This document shows, piece after piece, positions 31,638 to 38,279 of a stretch of DNA of 38,279 nucleotides. The notes under the pieces were generated by a model that was given only the letters and a program-made list of their open reading frames with translations, made no database searches and had not been told where the DNA came from. The stretch's first letter is position 1. Each line of letters starts with the position of its first letter. Made by a program: the position numbers and the translations under genes. This DNA is from Klebsiella pneumoniae (lineage in GTDB: Bacteria > Myxococcota_A > UBA796 > SXON01), in contig CAMBIK010000011.1 of the NCBI GenBank assembly GCA_945867435.1, positions 1 to 38,279 on the forward strand, read 5' to 3'.

Positions 31638-31775
31638 CTACAGCGGAGCGGCGTCGGCGGCGTTGCTGAGGAAAGCGCCGATGCCCATCCACCCGATGGC
31701 GACGAGTAGGAACAGGTTCAACAGGGGCGACGTACCTAGCTTTTCTTCATGTTTGACGTTGAGTGAGCGGGCCAT
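31638..31775 (-). CDS. 45-residue single-pass membrane microprotein
   Basis: ATG at 31775 with GGAG about 6 bases upstream. The first 17 residues are polar (Lys-His-Glu-Glu-Lys), followed by one membrane helix from about Leu19 to Leu37 containing Gly-Trp-Met-Gly-Ile-Gly, then a short Ala-rich tail. It precedes hisS on the same strand with a 118-base gap, and is divergent from the glycosyltransferase gene (65 bases). I recognise no family. A clean ribosome site and the hydrophobic helix support it as a real gene. Confidence 0.6.
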   Translation of the reverse strand: MARSLNVKHEEKLGTSPLLNLFLLVAIGWMGIGAFLSNAADAAPL

Positions 31776-31840
31776 GGGATTCTCCGGGGGTTCGACTCGG
31801 AGCAAAGCAAGCGGCGTGCCAAGGGCGATACGCTGCCTCC

Positions 31841-32818
31841 GTGAGGGTCCTCCACATTTTGCCCGACCTGGCCGCTGGCGGTGCCGAGAGGCTCGTGCTC
31901 GCGCACGCGCTGGACCGCGCTGACGTGGCGGTGGCCACGGTTTTCGGCGGAGGAGACCTGGAGTCCCGGTTCGCCCCACTGGGGCCTTTGCTCGGCGAGC
32001 GGCGCGCTGGGCGCCCCTCCGCCCGCGCCTTCGGGCAGCTCGTGGCAGCCGCGAAACGCGCCGATGTCGTCCACACTCACCTGTTCGCTGGCAACCTGTG
32101 GGGGGGATTGGCGGCGCGTCTGGCCCGCCGGCCCCATGTGGCGCACGAACACAACACGGATCGCGACGAGTCTGCGCACACCCGCGCCGTGCGCCGCGCG
32201 ATGGCCGGCTGGCCGCACCTGACCCTGGCGGTCAGCGAGGCCGCGGCGCGCCACAGCTTCGCGCGCGTCGTGGAGGTCGTGGAGAATGGTGTGGATCTAA
32301 GCGGCTTCACAGAGCCATGGAGGGGAGGCGGGGGCCTGCTCGCGGTGGGGCGTCGCACGCCGCAGAAGGGCTTCGATGTGCTGCTGAACGCTCTGCCGGC
32401 CCAAGCCAAGCTGCGGGTGGCAGGCGTAGGACCCTTCGCGCCCATCCATCCTCAGGTGGAGTGGCTTGGCCTCCGCGACGATGTTCCCTCATTGCTGGCC
32501 GCGGCCGACATCCTGGTGGTCCCTTCACGATGGGAGGGCTTCGGCCTTGCGGCCCTTGAGGGGTTGGCCGCCGGGACTCCCGTTGTCGCCAGCGCGGTGG
32601 ACGGTCTCGCGAACGTCGTAGGCGATGCCGGGATTCTGGTTCCGCCTGGGGACTCCAGCGCGCTGCGCCACGCGATCGAGCTCGTCCTTGCAAACGATGG
32701 CCTGCGCGAGGACCTGTCGAGTCGCGGCCGTGTGCGTTCGCGCCGCTACGACCAGTCTCGCACCTTCAACCAGTGGGATGCCGCGCACCGCGCCGCTGGC
32801 TCAACTAGTCCAGCGTGA
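31841..32818 (+). CDS. GT4-family glycosyltransferase
   Basis: 325 residues from GTG 31841 (Val-Arg-Val-Leu-His-Ile-Leu-Pro-Asp-Leu). GT-B fold, retaining. The N-terminal Gly-Gly-Ala-Glu-Arg loop and Val-Val-His-Thr-His are usual for GT4. The C-terminal half has Val-Gly-Arg-Arg-Thr-Pro-Gln-Lys-Gly-Phe (nucleotide-sugar site) and the Glu-x7-Glu motif in Trp-Glu-Gly-Phe-Gly-Leu-Ala-Ala-Leu-Glu-Gly. It probably adds a sugar to a lipid-linked glycan or other envelope glycan; donor and acceptor are unknown. The 3' end overlaps the convergent neighbour by 14 bases. Confidence 0.88.
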   Translation: MRVLHILPDLAAGGAERLVLAHALDRADVAVATVFGGGDLESRFAPLGPLLGERRAGRPSARAFGQLVAAAKRADVVHTHLFAGNLWGGLAARLARRPHVAHEHNTDRDESAHTRAVRRAMAGWPHLTLAVSEAAARHSFARVVEVVENGVDLSGFTEPWRGGGGLLAVGRRTPQKGFDVLLNALPAQAKLRVAGVGPFAPIHPQVEWLGLRDDVPSLLAAADILVVPSRWEGFGLAALEGLAAGTPVVASAVDGLANVVGDAGILVPPGDSSALRHAIELVLANDGLREDLSSRGRVRSRRYDQSRTFNQWDAAHRAAGSTSPA

Positions 32819-33923
32819 TGGTTTTTCCCTTCGCGAGCTTGACCTCGTAGCCCTTCCCTTCGAGGTTGGTCTCAAGCTCCCGGACCCAAGCCTCCACCGC
32901 CGACTTTTCGATGGGAGTGGGGGAGTGAACGATGGGCCATGGGCTTTCGATGGTGCAACCCTTGGTCAGCTTCGCCTTCTCAGCACGAAGGGGCTCCTCG
33001 ATGTCCTTGATGATGGTCCATCGCTTTCCGGGCTCGACCACGGTTGCGTAGTGCACCAAGGCCTGCTTCTTTCCGCCACAATCTCCCTGTTCGATCGAAG
33101 CGGCCCCGTAGGTGTACACGCCGCCCTTCCCCACATCGCCGTAAAGCACCGGAAGCAGCCGGGCCGCGGCGGCTTCGGAGCCGCTGTTGGCGAGCTGGCT
33201 GGCCACCGCAGTGGCCTTCTCCTTGCTTACCTTGCTGGCCACTTCCACCAGCGCGGCCTCGAGCAGCGCCTGGTTCTCTGGGGAGGTGCTGCCGCCCATC
33301 TCGGCGGCAACGGATTCGCCGATCTTGAAGAGGATTGCATCGAACGGGCCAGATTCGGCGGACTTGATCGCGCTTGCCGTGAGGGCGGGGAGCCCGGCCT
33401 CGCGGTTCCTCTTCACATAGATAGCCATCAGGTTCACAAACTTCTCGTCGAAGCGCTTGTTGGGCGGCGTGCGCACCTCTTTGTCCATCCAGACCGTGAG
33501 ACCTGAGTCGACGCACGACACGAACGCATCGTCCCACTGCTGGAATTCGATGTCCCGCAGCCCCAGGTACGCGCCCTGAAGGAAGCGAACTACCTTGGTA
33601 TTCTCATCGGCGCAGGCCATGCCGACGGCGTGCGCGACCTCGTCGCGCGCTTCGTAGCTGCTGATTCTACTGAGGGCGCTCCACATCGGCTTCCAGACCT
33701 CCTTGTCGATCGCGACGAGGGCGAGTGCGGTCAGCGCGTCGGCGTTTGTGGCCTTGGCCAAGGCATCGTTGAAGCTCGCCTCTGCCGTACGTTGGTCACA
33801 GGCCGCGAGGGCTGCGAAAGCCCCCGCTACGCTCTCCGAATCCGAGGACTTCACGGCCGCGATGTGCTTGTCGCACGATGCGGAGTGGGCGGTGGCGGAG
33901 AGAAAAGCGAGTGAAACGAGCAT
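32805..33923 (-). CDS. Secreted helical protein of unknown function
   Basis: 372 residues. Signal peptide of about 14 residues (Met-Leu-Val-Ser-Leu-Ala-Phe-Leu-Ser-Ala-Thr-Ala-His-Ser), likely cleaved after Ser. The mature protein is Ala-rich and mostly helical, HEAT- or TPR-like in texture, with several scattered Cys that could form disulfides in the periplasm. The last 130 residues look beta-rich (Tyr-Gly-Ala-Ala-Ser...Val-Val-Glu-Pro-Gly-Lys-Arg-Trp). I recognise no family. It is convergent with the glycosyltransferase gene and divergent from the interrupted PHP gene. Confidence 0.75.
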   Translation of the reverse strand: MLVSLAFLSATAHSASCDKHIAAVKSSDSESVAGAFAALAACDQRTAEASFNDALAKATNADALTALALVAIDKEVWKPMWSALSRISSYEARDEVAHAVGMACADENTKVVRFLQGAYLGLRDIEFQQWDDAFVSCVDSGLTVWMDKEVRTPPNKRFDEKFVNLMAIYVKRNREAGLPALTASAIKSAESGPFDAILFKIGESVAAEMGGSTSPENQALLEAALVEVASKVSKEKATAVASQLANSGSEAAAARLLPVLYGDVGKGGVYTYGAASIEQGDCGGKKQALVHYATVVEPGKRWTIIKDIEEPLRAEKAKLTKGCTIESPWPIVHSPTPIEKSAVEAWVRELETNLEGKGYEVKLAKGKTITLD

Positions 33924-34053
33924 TCAGGAAACTCCGACGGCCGCGAGCTAACATCCCGTGCACACCTGTGAAGGGGCCGCAGCGTGAACGAGCTGGCTGC
34001 GAACGGTGTTCATGCCCAACGGTCATTGTTCGTCACCGGGTTACGGCTACGAC

Positions 34054-35670
34054 GTGCTGTTCTTCCTCCTTGCATGCGACACCCCGACCTGTCTCGGCGA
34101 GGAGCAGGATTGCGTCATGCCCTCTCCCTGCGAGGCCGTTGCCTACACCTGCGAAGGCGGCTCGTCGGAAGCGTGGGTCATTGGCCCCGGCGATGCCGTG
34201 CCGGGTGGCATGGATACGCTGGCCTCACCGGGCGATATCGTGCTCGGAAACGACCAGATCGTTGCGGTGATCGATGCTCTCGATCATCCACACTACATCG
34301 CCCCGACCGGGGGCTCCCTCATCGATCTGGGCACTCGGGGAAAGGACAACGATTCGTTGCGGGCGGTTTTCGGCGCCATCGGCCTGCTTCCGGAAGAGGC
34401 GTTCCACTACACCTCTGTCGAAATCCTCGACGAGGGCGATGTGAAGGCGGTCCAGCTCCGCGGCACTCTGGATGGTTACCCGCAGGTGCCTGTGGCGACT
34501 CGCTATGAAGTTCGCCCTTGTGAGCCCGGAATTCGGATTCGAACGGAGATCGCCAACGGTACCGCCGATGCGCTGTCGATGTACCTCACCGATGCGTTCT
34601 ACTGGGGAGGCCGGGAGATGGTCCCGTTCACGCCTCGGGCCGGTTCGGGGTTCAATCATCCGGACTTTGGATTGTCGACCATCGGGGATGCTTTCTACGA
34701 AGTGCCCTTCATGGCGTCGGGAATGCACGCCGCGCCTGCCGCCTCCTACGGCATCGTGTCCTGCAGCGCGGAATCGCTGTGGGGATTCCAGAGCGACAAC
34801 GTGTCGGCCATGGGCGCGGAGCCCCGCGTGTTTCCGAGCAAGGACTGGGAGATTTACGAACGCTTCCTCCTCGTGGGGGATGGCGCAGCCATCTCTGCCG
34901 CCGCCGACATCGCCTATGAGCTGCGCCAACAGCTTTGGAGCGAACCCTTCGTCACCGTTTCCGGAACCATCGAGGCCCCTGGCGGGCAGCTCGGGGAGAC
35001 GATGCGGGCGAGCCTGCAGCTTGTTGACCAAGACGACGTGCCGGTCACGCATGTGCTCCCCGCGGCCGATGGCACATGGTCCGCCCGAGTCCCGGCGAAT
35101 CGCAGCTACACCGCGGTGATCGAAGCGTTTGGCAAGGCCACCGAAGAGGTGACCTTCGAAGTGGCGGGCAAGGACCTCGTTCTGGAGCCCCTGGTGCTCG
35201 ATCCGGTGGGCGAAGTGGCGATCAACGTCACGATTGATGGTGATAGCGACCACGCGCTCGTGTTCATTTTGCCGGCCGACGACGCCACAGAGGCCGCCAC
35301 CACCGGCACGGTGTACGGCTTCTTCCAGGAGTGTGCCCCGATGCTGGGGCTCACTCACGGCGGCTCCCCCGCGTGCAATCGGGTGCTGGTCAACGGGGCC
35401 ACGACCGTCGCGCTCCCTGCGGGCACCTACGACTTCTACACCTCGCGGGGCCCCTTTTCGACCCTCGGCGTCGCTGCCGGCGTTCGGGTGGAACCAGTGA
35501 CCGGCCAGAGCGTCTTGTTGGAGATCACGAGCCTGGATGTGCAGCCCGAAGGCACACTCTCCGGCGATTTTCATGTGCACGGCGGAAAAAGCTTCGACGC
35601 CAACATCCCCGACCTCGACCGCGTGAAGGCGCTCGTGGCTTCCGGGGTTGAAGTCATCGTTTCCACGGAA
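34054..35670 (+). pseudogene. Lipoprotein with PHP metallohydrolase domain (CehA/McbA-like), interrupted at 3' end
   Basis: About 539 codons remain. GTG 34054 gives Val-Leu-Phe-Phe-Leu-Leu-Ala-Cys, a short lipoprotein leader like its neighbours; GTG 34006 and ATG 34012 are alternatives. Residues about 30-500 are beta-rich domains. The PHP domain begins at Ser-Gly-Asp-Phe-His-Val-His-Gly-Gly (about 502-510; His-x-His metal ligands) and runs to Val-Glu-Val-Ile-Val-Ser-Thr-Glu, where relatives continue Asp-His with further metal ligands. Here the frame passes into Arg/Pro-rich nonsense that is antisense to a serine recombinase gene. The rest of the PHP domain is missing from the window, so the gene is disrupted by insertion and the product is probably inactive. 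Confidence 0.8.
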
Positions 35671-37291
35671 CAGACTCCAGAGAGTCTTTCGGTACAACGG
35701 GGCTCGGAACGCCGTTCCCGGTGGCCGCGGTGCTACCCTCGGTGGAGCCGCCCCCGTTTCCCTCGCCGTCGTCGTCCGCGGACGCGGGTTCTAGTTCCGG
35801 CATCGGCGAATTGGAAATCACTGGCAGGACACCGTGGATCGAGAATGTGTAGTCGGTGTTGAGCCGGATGCACCCCGTGTCCATCGGCACAACCGCCTCG
35901 ACGATGGCGCGGCGCGTCTTCTGATCGGCACCGGCGATCTTGCCCCGGAGCGCCTGGATCGTGGTCGCCAGCGTGGCCTGTTGGAGCCGCGCGCGCTCAG
36001 CCGCGTCGATGGCGCGCTTGGCGACGGTCTCCCGCCTGGCAAGGGCCGTCCGCTCGTCCTTGAGCGTGTCCAGCTCGCGGTCGTACTCTGCGTCGGTGAT
36101 CGCGTCGCGCTTCCACCGCGCAGTCAGGCCACCAACCTTCCGCTCGTTGCGGGCAAGGTGCTCCTGAACCTCGGCGAGCTCTCGCGCCGCCGTGTCGTCC
36201 CCCCCGCTGGCGAGGGGCGTGGCCGCCGCGAGGATGATGCCGTCGGCCCGCATGAGCGCGTCCCGGATAGCCATCCACACGGCGGCGTCCACGAGATCGG
36301 CGCGGTGGTAGGGGCCGCCCTTGCAGCGCGGGCAGGCGTAGCGCGTATGCTTCGCCCGTCCCCCGGCGCCGCCGCCGTTCACCCACATTCGGCTGTCGCA
36401 GGTGCCGCAGCGCGCGAGGTTGCGGCAGAGCGCGAAGCAGGCGTACCGCTCGCGGATCGGGACCCAGCGGCGCGCTGTGAGGGCCGCCTGCGCCGCGTCC
36501 CACGTCTGCACGCTCACGAGTGGAGGCACAGTCAGGGTGTAGTCCACGCCCTGGAGCTTCTGGTGAAGCTCGCCCTTGAAAGCGGGGTTCCGCAGGATCT
36601 TGCGGACGAAGGTGAAGTTCCAGCCCTTCCCCTTCGGCGGCGCGATGCCCTCGCCGTTGAGCAGCTCGGAGATGCCGACCAGCGGCGTGCCCTGCACGCA
36701 GAGGTCGAACATGCGCCGGATGACCGGCGCCCACTTCTCGTCGATGCTCCAGCCCTCGCCCTTCCGGTGCTTCAGCCCGGTCGGAGCCGGCCCGCTGCCC
36801 GGCTGGCCCTTGCGCAGCGCCTTGATCCGGCCGTTCGTCGTCTTGTCGCGAATGTCCCGCCACTCCTCGCCCCCCATCAGGCCCTTGATCGCGAGCGCGA
36901 CCCGCCGCCCGAAGTCGCCCGCCGAGTGAATGGCCCCGGAGCCGTCCACCACGATGAACTTGTGCTTCTGCATGAGCTTCATGACGTAGGCGGTGTCGTC
37001 GAGGCCCTCCTCGCGGATGAGGCGGTTGAACTCGGCGACGCGGACCTCGTCCACGGCCCCGGCGCGGATGAGCGGCTCGATCACCCGCACCCACTCCGGG
37101 CGCTCAGTGAGGGCCACTTCCATCGCCGAGACATGGGACTCGAAAACCGTGCCGGGGAGCACGGGGATGCCCGGCCGCGACGAGCGAAGGCGCTCCAGCG
37201 CGACCGTCTGCCCCTCCTGCGTCTGCCGGCGTTCCTGCCCGGCGGTGCTGACGCGACCGTACTCCACGAAACGCGGGAGCGCGCCCGACAT
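35654..37291 (-). CDS. Large serine recombinase (integrase) with 3' end at the insertion junction
   Basis: 545 residues from ATG 37291 (GTG 37294 also possible), overlapping the upstream stop. Catalytic domain: Tyr-Gly-Arg-Val-Ser-Thr-Ala-Gly-Gln with the nucleophilic Ser near residue 15, then Glu-Phe-Asn-Arg-Leu-Ile-Arg, and Arg-Asp-Lys-Thr-Thr-Asn-Gly-Arg at the end of the domain. Next come the recombinase domain (Asn-Gly-Glu-Gly-Ile-Ala-Pro-Pro-Lys-Gly), a zinc ribbon with Cys-Gly-Thr-Cys and Cys-Pro-Arg-Cys, a coiled coil and a Gly/Ser-rich tail. Such enzymes integrate elements by 2-base-core crossover. The last codons (Trp-Lys-Arg-stop) lie in disrupted host sequence, so the C-terminus changes with the insertion site. 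Confidence 0.93.
   Translation of the reverse strand: MSGALPRFVEYGRVSTAGQERRQTQEGQTVALERLRSSRPGIPVLPGTVFESHVSAMEVALTERPEWVRVIEPLIRAGAVDEVRVAEFNRLIREEGLDDTAYVMKLMQKHKFIVVDGSGAIHSAGDFGRRVALAIKGLMGGEEWRDIRDKTTNGRIKALRKGQPGSGPAPTGLKHRKGEGWSIDEKWAPVIRRMFDLCVQGTPLVGISELLNGEGIAPPKGKGWNFTFVRKILRNPAFKGELHQKLQGVDYTLTVPPLVSVQTWDAAQAALTARRWVPIRERYACFALCRNLARCGTCDSRMWVNGGGAGGRAKHTRYACPRCKGGPYHRADLVDAAVWMAIRDALMRADGIILAAATPLASGGDDTAARELAEVQEHLARNERKVGGLTARWKRDAITDAEYDRELDTLKDERTALARRETVAKRAIDAAERARLQQATLATTIQALRGKIAGADQKTRRAIVEAVVPMDTGCIRLNTDYTFSIHGVLPVISNSPMPELEPASADDDGEGNGGGSTEGSTAATGNGVPSPVVPKDSLESVPWKR
35661..35690. other. Probable attachment junction (host-element border)
   Basis: The PHP reading frame is normal up to Ser-Thr-Glu (codons ending near 35670) and nonsense after. 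Just inside the element, AGACT (35672-35676) and AGTCT (35683-35687) form an inverted repeat around CCAGAG, the sort of partial symmetry seen in serine integrase sites. The exact crossover dinucleotide cannot be fixed without the other end or an empty site. Confidence 0.6.
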
Positions 37292-37896
37292 CACGACGCC
37301 TCACCCGTCGCGAGGAGCGAGCGCAGTGTCACCACCAGGCGCTCGGACTCGGCGGCGGACGCCGGGGCGAGCTTCATCGCCGGCTTGTAGAGCGGCCCGC
37401 GCAGGCTCTTGTCGCGCCCGAAGATCTCGCGCAGGTGGCAGACGGTCACGTCGGGGCTTCCCGTGCGGAGCAGCACCAACGTGACGAGCATGTGCCCGTC
37501 GGCGGGTTTCGGTGCCGGGCCGACCGCCGGGTTCCACCGCTGCCAGCGACCGGCCTCCGCGGCCGGCACGAAGATGAGGCCGAGCCAGTCGCCGAACCGG
37601 AACTCCGGGCGCGGATCGGCGAGGTCTACGCCGGCGTCCGCGAGGTCGAAGGCGAGGTCGCGTTCGGGCTCGTAGTCGGGTGCCCAGCCAAACGGCAGCG
37701 GGAACATGCGGATGTCCACGTCCGTCCCGTGCGGCACATCGAGCGCCCCCTGGAACGCGGCCCCGACGCCGCCGAACATCGTGTCCACGTCGACCTGCGT
37801 GCCCCCGTCTGCGAAGAGCCGCGGAAGCTCCAGGTAGAGCTGGTCGAGGTAGTCGGCGGGGCTGTCGACGGCGGCGGTGGGCTGGATGGTCTGCAT
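37291..37896 (-). CDS. Element-borne protein of unknown function upstream of the recombinase
   Basis: 201 residues from ATG 37896, which has GGAG 5 bases upstream; a TTG at 37971 in the same frame is less likely. The stop overlaps the recombinase start, so the two are probably co-translated. The sequence is acidic in the first half (Asp-Val-Asp-Thr-Met-Phe-Gly-Gly-Val-Gly, His-Gly-Thr-Asp-Val-Asp-Ile), with Pro-Phe-Gly-Trp-Ala-Pro and Gly-Asp-Trp-Leu-Gly-Leu-Ile-Phe-Val motifs, and a basic patch near the C-terminus. No signal peptide or membrane segment. I recognise no family; a role in recombination or its control is possible from coupling only. Confidence 0.72.
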   Translation of the reverse strand: MQTIQPTAAVDSPADYLDQLYLELPRLFADGGTQVDVDTMFGGVGAAFQGALDVPHGTDVDIRMFPLPFGWAPDYEPERDLAFDLADAGVDLADPRPEFRFGDWLGLIFVPAAEAGRWQRWNPAVGPAPKPADGHMLVTLVLLRTGSPDVTVCHLREIFGRDKSLRGPLYKPAMKLAPASAAESERLVVTLRSLLATGEAS

Positions 37897-37946
37897 GGAG
37901 GCTCCGGGGCGGAAGGCGGCCGAGGGGTCGCCCGATGCCCGCACTG

Positions 37947-37962
37947 TTGCATGGTTATGTAA
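37947..37962. promoter_or_regulatory. Imperfect palindrome, candidate operator in element
   Basis: TTGCATGGTTATGTAA reads TTGCAT-GGTT-ATGTAA, five of six arm bases paired. It lies in the AT-richer 114-base gap between the HTH gene and the unknown gene, upstream of the recombinase operon, where the element's regulator might bind. Positional inference only. Confidence 0.3.
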
Positions 37963-38010
37963 GATCGGCAAGTGTTTAGTGCGGGCCCGTCAGGTCCGGG
38001 AGCGCAGACC

Positions 38011-38279
38011 TCATCGCGAGAGGAGGGAGTTGAGGTAGGCCCGCGGGTTTTCCTGCATCACGAGGTGCAATGCCCATTGGATGAGCTGGGCCTTCAGCCT
38101 CGGCGCGACGAAGTGGAGCACCTCCTCGTTGAGCAGCGGCGGCTTGAGCGCGGGGTCGAGCAGCATCCGGGCGAACTGCTCGTCCGTGCGATCGGCAAGC
38201 GGCAGGTCGCGAGGCAGATCGAGCTTCATCCCCGCATTGCGAAGCATCTCGCGGCGGTCGATGCCGTAGAGGTCCGCCA
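38011..38279 (-). CDS. Probable XRE-type HTH regulator, C-terminal part (5' end outside window)
   Basis: The frame is open to the right edge, giving 89 codons; an internal ATG at 38247 is not taken as the start because the frame upstream reads Ala-Asp-Leu-Tyr-Gly-Ile-Asp-Arg-Arg-Glu-Met-Leu-Arg-Asn-Ala-Gly. That is the usual end of a Cro/CI-type helix-turn-helix domain (Leu-Ala-Asp-x-Tyr-Gly-x...Leu-Leu-Arg-x-Ala-Gly). The rest is a helical tail with Leu-Leu-Asn-Glu-Glu-Val-Leu-His-Phe-Val. It probably represses the element's recombinase operon. The N-terminal half is needed to confirm. Confidence 0.6.
   Translation of the reverse strand, partial: ADLYGIDRREMLRNAGMKLDLPRDLPLADRTDEQFARMLLDPALKPPLLNEEVLHFVAPRLKAQLIQWALHLVMQENPRAYLNSLLSR

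Larger units (their letters stand above)
35669..38279. mobile_element. Left part of an integrative element inserted in a PHP-domain gene
   Basis: It contains a serine recombinase, a co-transcribed unknown gene and a partial HTH regulator, all on the minus strand. The border lies inside the PHP domain of the host gene. The right end, and the rest of the host gene, are outside the window. Base composition is close to the flanks, so the call rests on the recombinase and the broken gene. Confidence 0.8.

Noticed and set aside
35834-37390. Long plus-strand open frame of 518 codons over the recombinase
   Set aside because: It is antisense to a clear serine recombinase, is rich in Arg/His/Ala/Pro and shows no domain; a by-product of high GC.
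35640-38279. tRNA gene as the integration target
   Set aside because: No tRNA cloverleaf is seen at the border; the broken PHP frame explains the site, and serine recombinases often use protein genes.

Overview
This 38.3-kb GC-rich window looks like chromosomal DNA of an uncultured, Myxococcota-like (deltaproteobacterial) bacterium. The signs are a pilC-pilS-pilR-pilA type IV pilus block, many secreted lipoproteins with very short signal peptides, one of them with a long Asp/Thr/Gly-rich linker and another with MopI-type acidic Cys repeats, dense gene packing with stop/start overlaps, and a deltaproteobacterial TPR-like protein next to the pilin. The phylum call rests on gene content only. 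No rRNA, tRNA or CRISPR array was seen, and no stretch over 300 bases lacks a gene.

Layout. (1) 1-4638, minus: an envelope operon of a partial membrane protein, a multi-pass SGNH hydrolase and a sulfatase-superfamily protein with an altered active site, led by a lipoprotein gene (4653-5186). (2) 5238-6297: two further lipoproteins; the minus-strand one is a paralogue of the 4653-5186 protein. (3) 6322-11474: a C45 acyltransferase overlapping a class III aminotransferase (minus), diverging from a POT-type transporter overlapping a radical SAM enzyme (plus). (4) 11485-16935, minus: MopI lipoprotein, FAD-linked oxidase, a possible ABBA-type prenyltransferase and a flavin-dependent halogenase-like enzyme, all overlapping at stop/start; a glutathione peroxidase lies just upstream. 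Regions 3 and 4 together look like an undescribed small-molecule or peptide-tailoring locus with no recognisable NRPS/PKS core. (5) 17492-22264: Kup potassium transporter converging on a SWIM/SNF2 helicase. (6) 22348-27133: pilC, pilS, pilR, a strong sigma-54 promoter with upstream GGTGACG repeats, pilA and an intrinsic terminator. (7) 27168-31519: TPR-like protein, folK and a transaldolase-like gene (plus), converging on an SDR reductase overlapping hisS (minus). (8) 31638-33923: a 45-residue membrane microprotein, a GT4 glycosyltransferase and a secreted protein. (9) 34054 to the end: a lipoprotein with a PHP metallohydrolase domain is cut inside that domain by an integrative element carrying a large serine recombinase, an unknown gene and a partial HTH regulator; the element runs off the right edge.

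How the genes work together: PilS-PilR probably drives pilA through sigma-54, PilC is the pilus platform protein, and the four minus-strand genes of region 4 are probably made as one coupled operon. The element is the clearest acquired DNA. Its recombinase gene borrows its last codons and stop from the disrupted host gene, so the attachment site lies at the 3' end of the recombinase gene.
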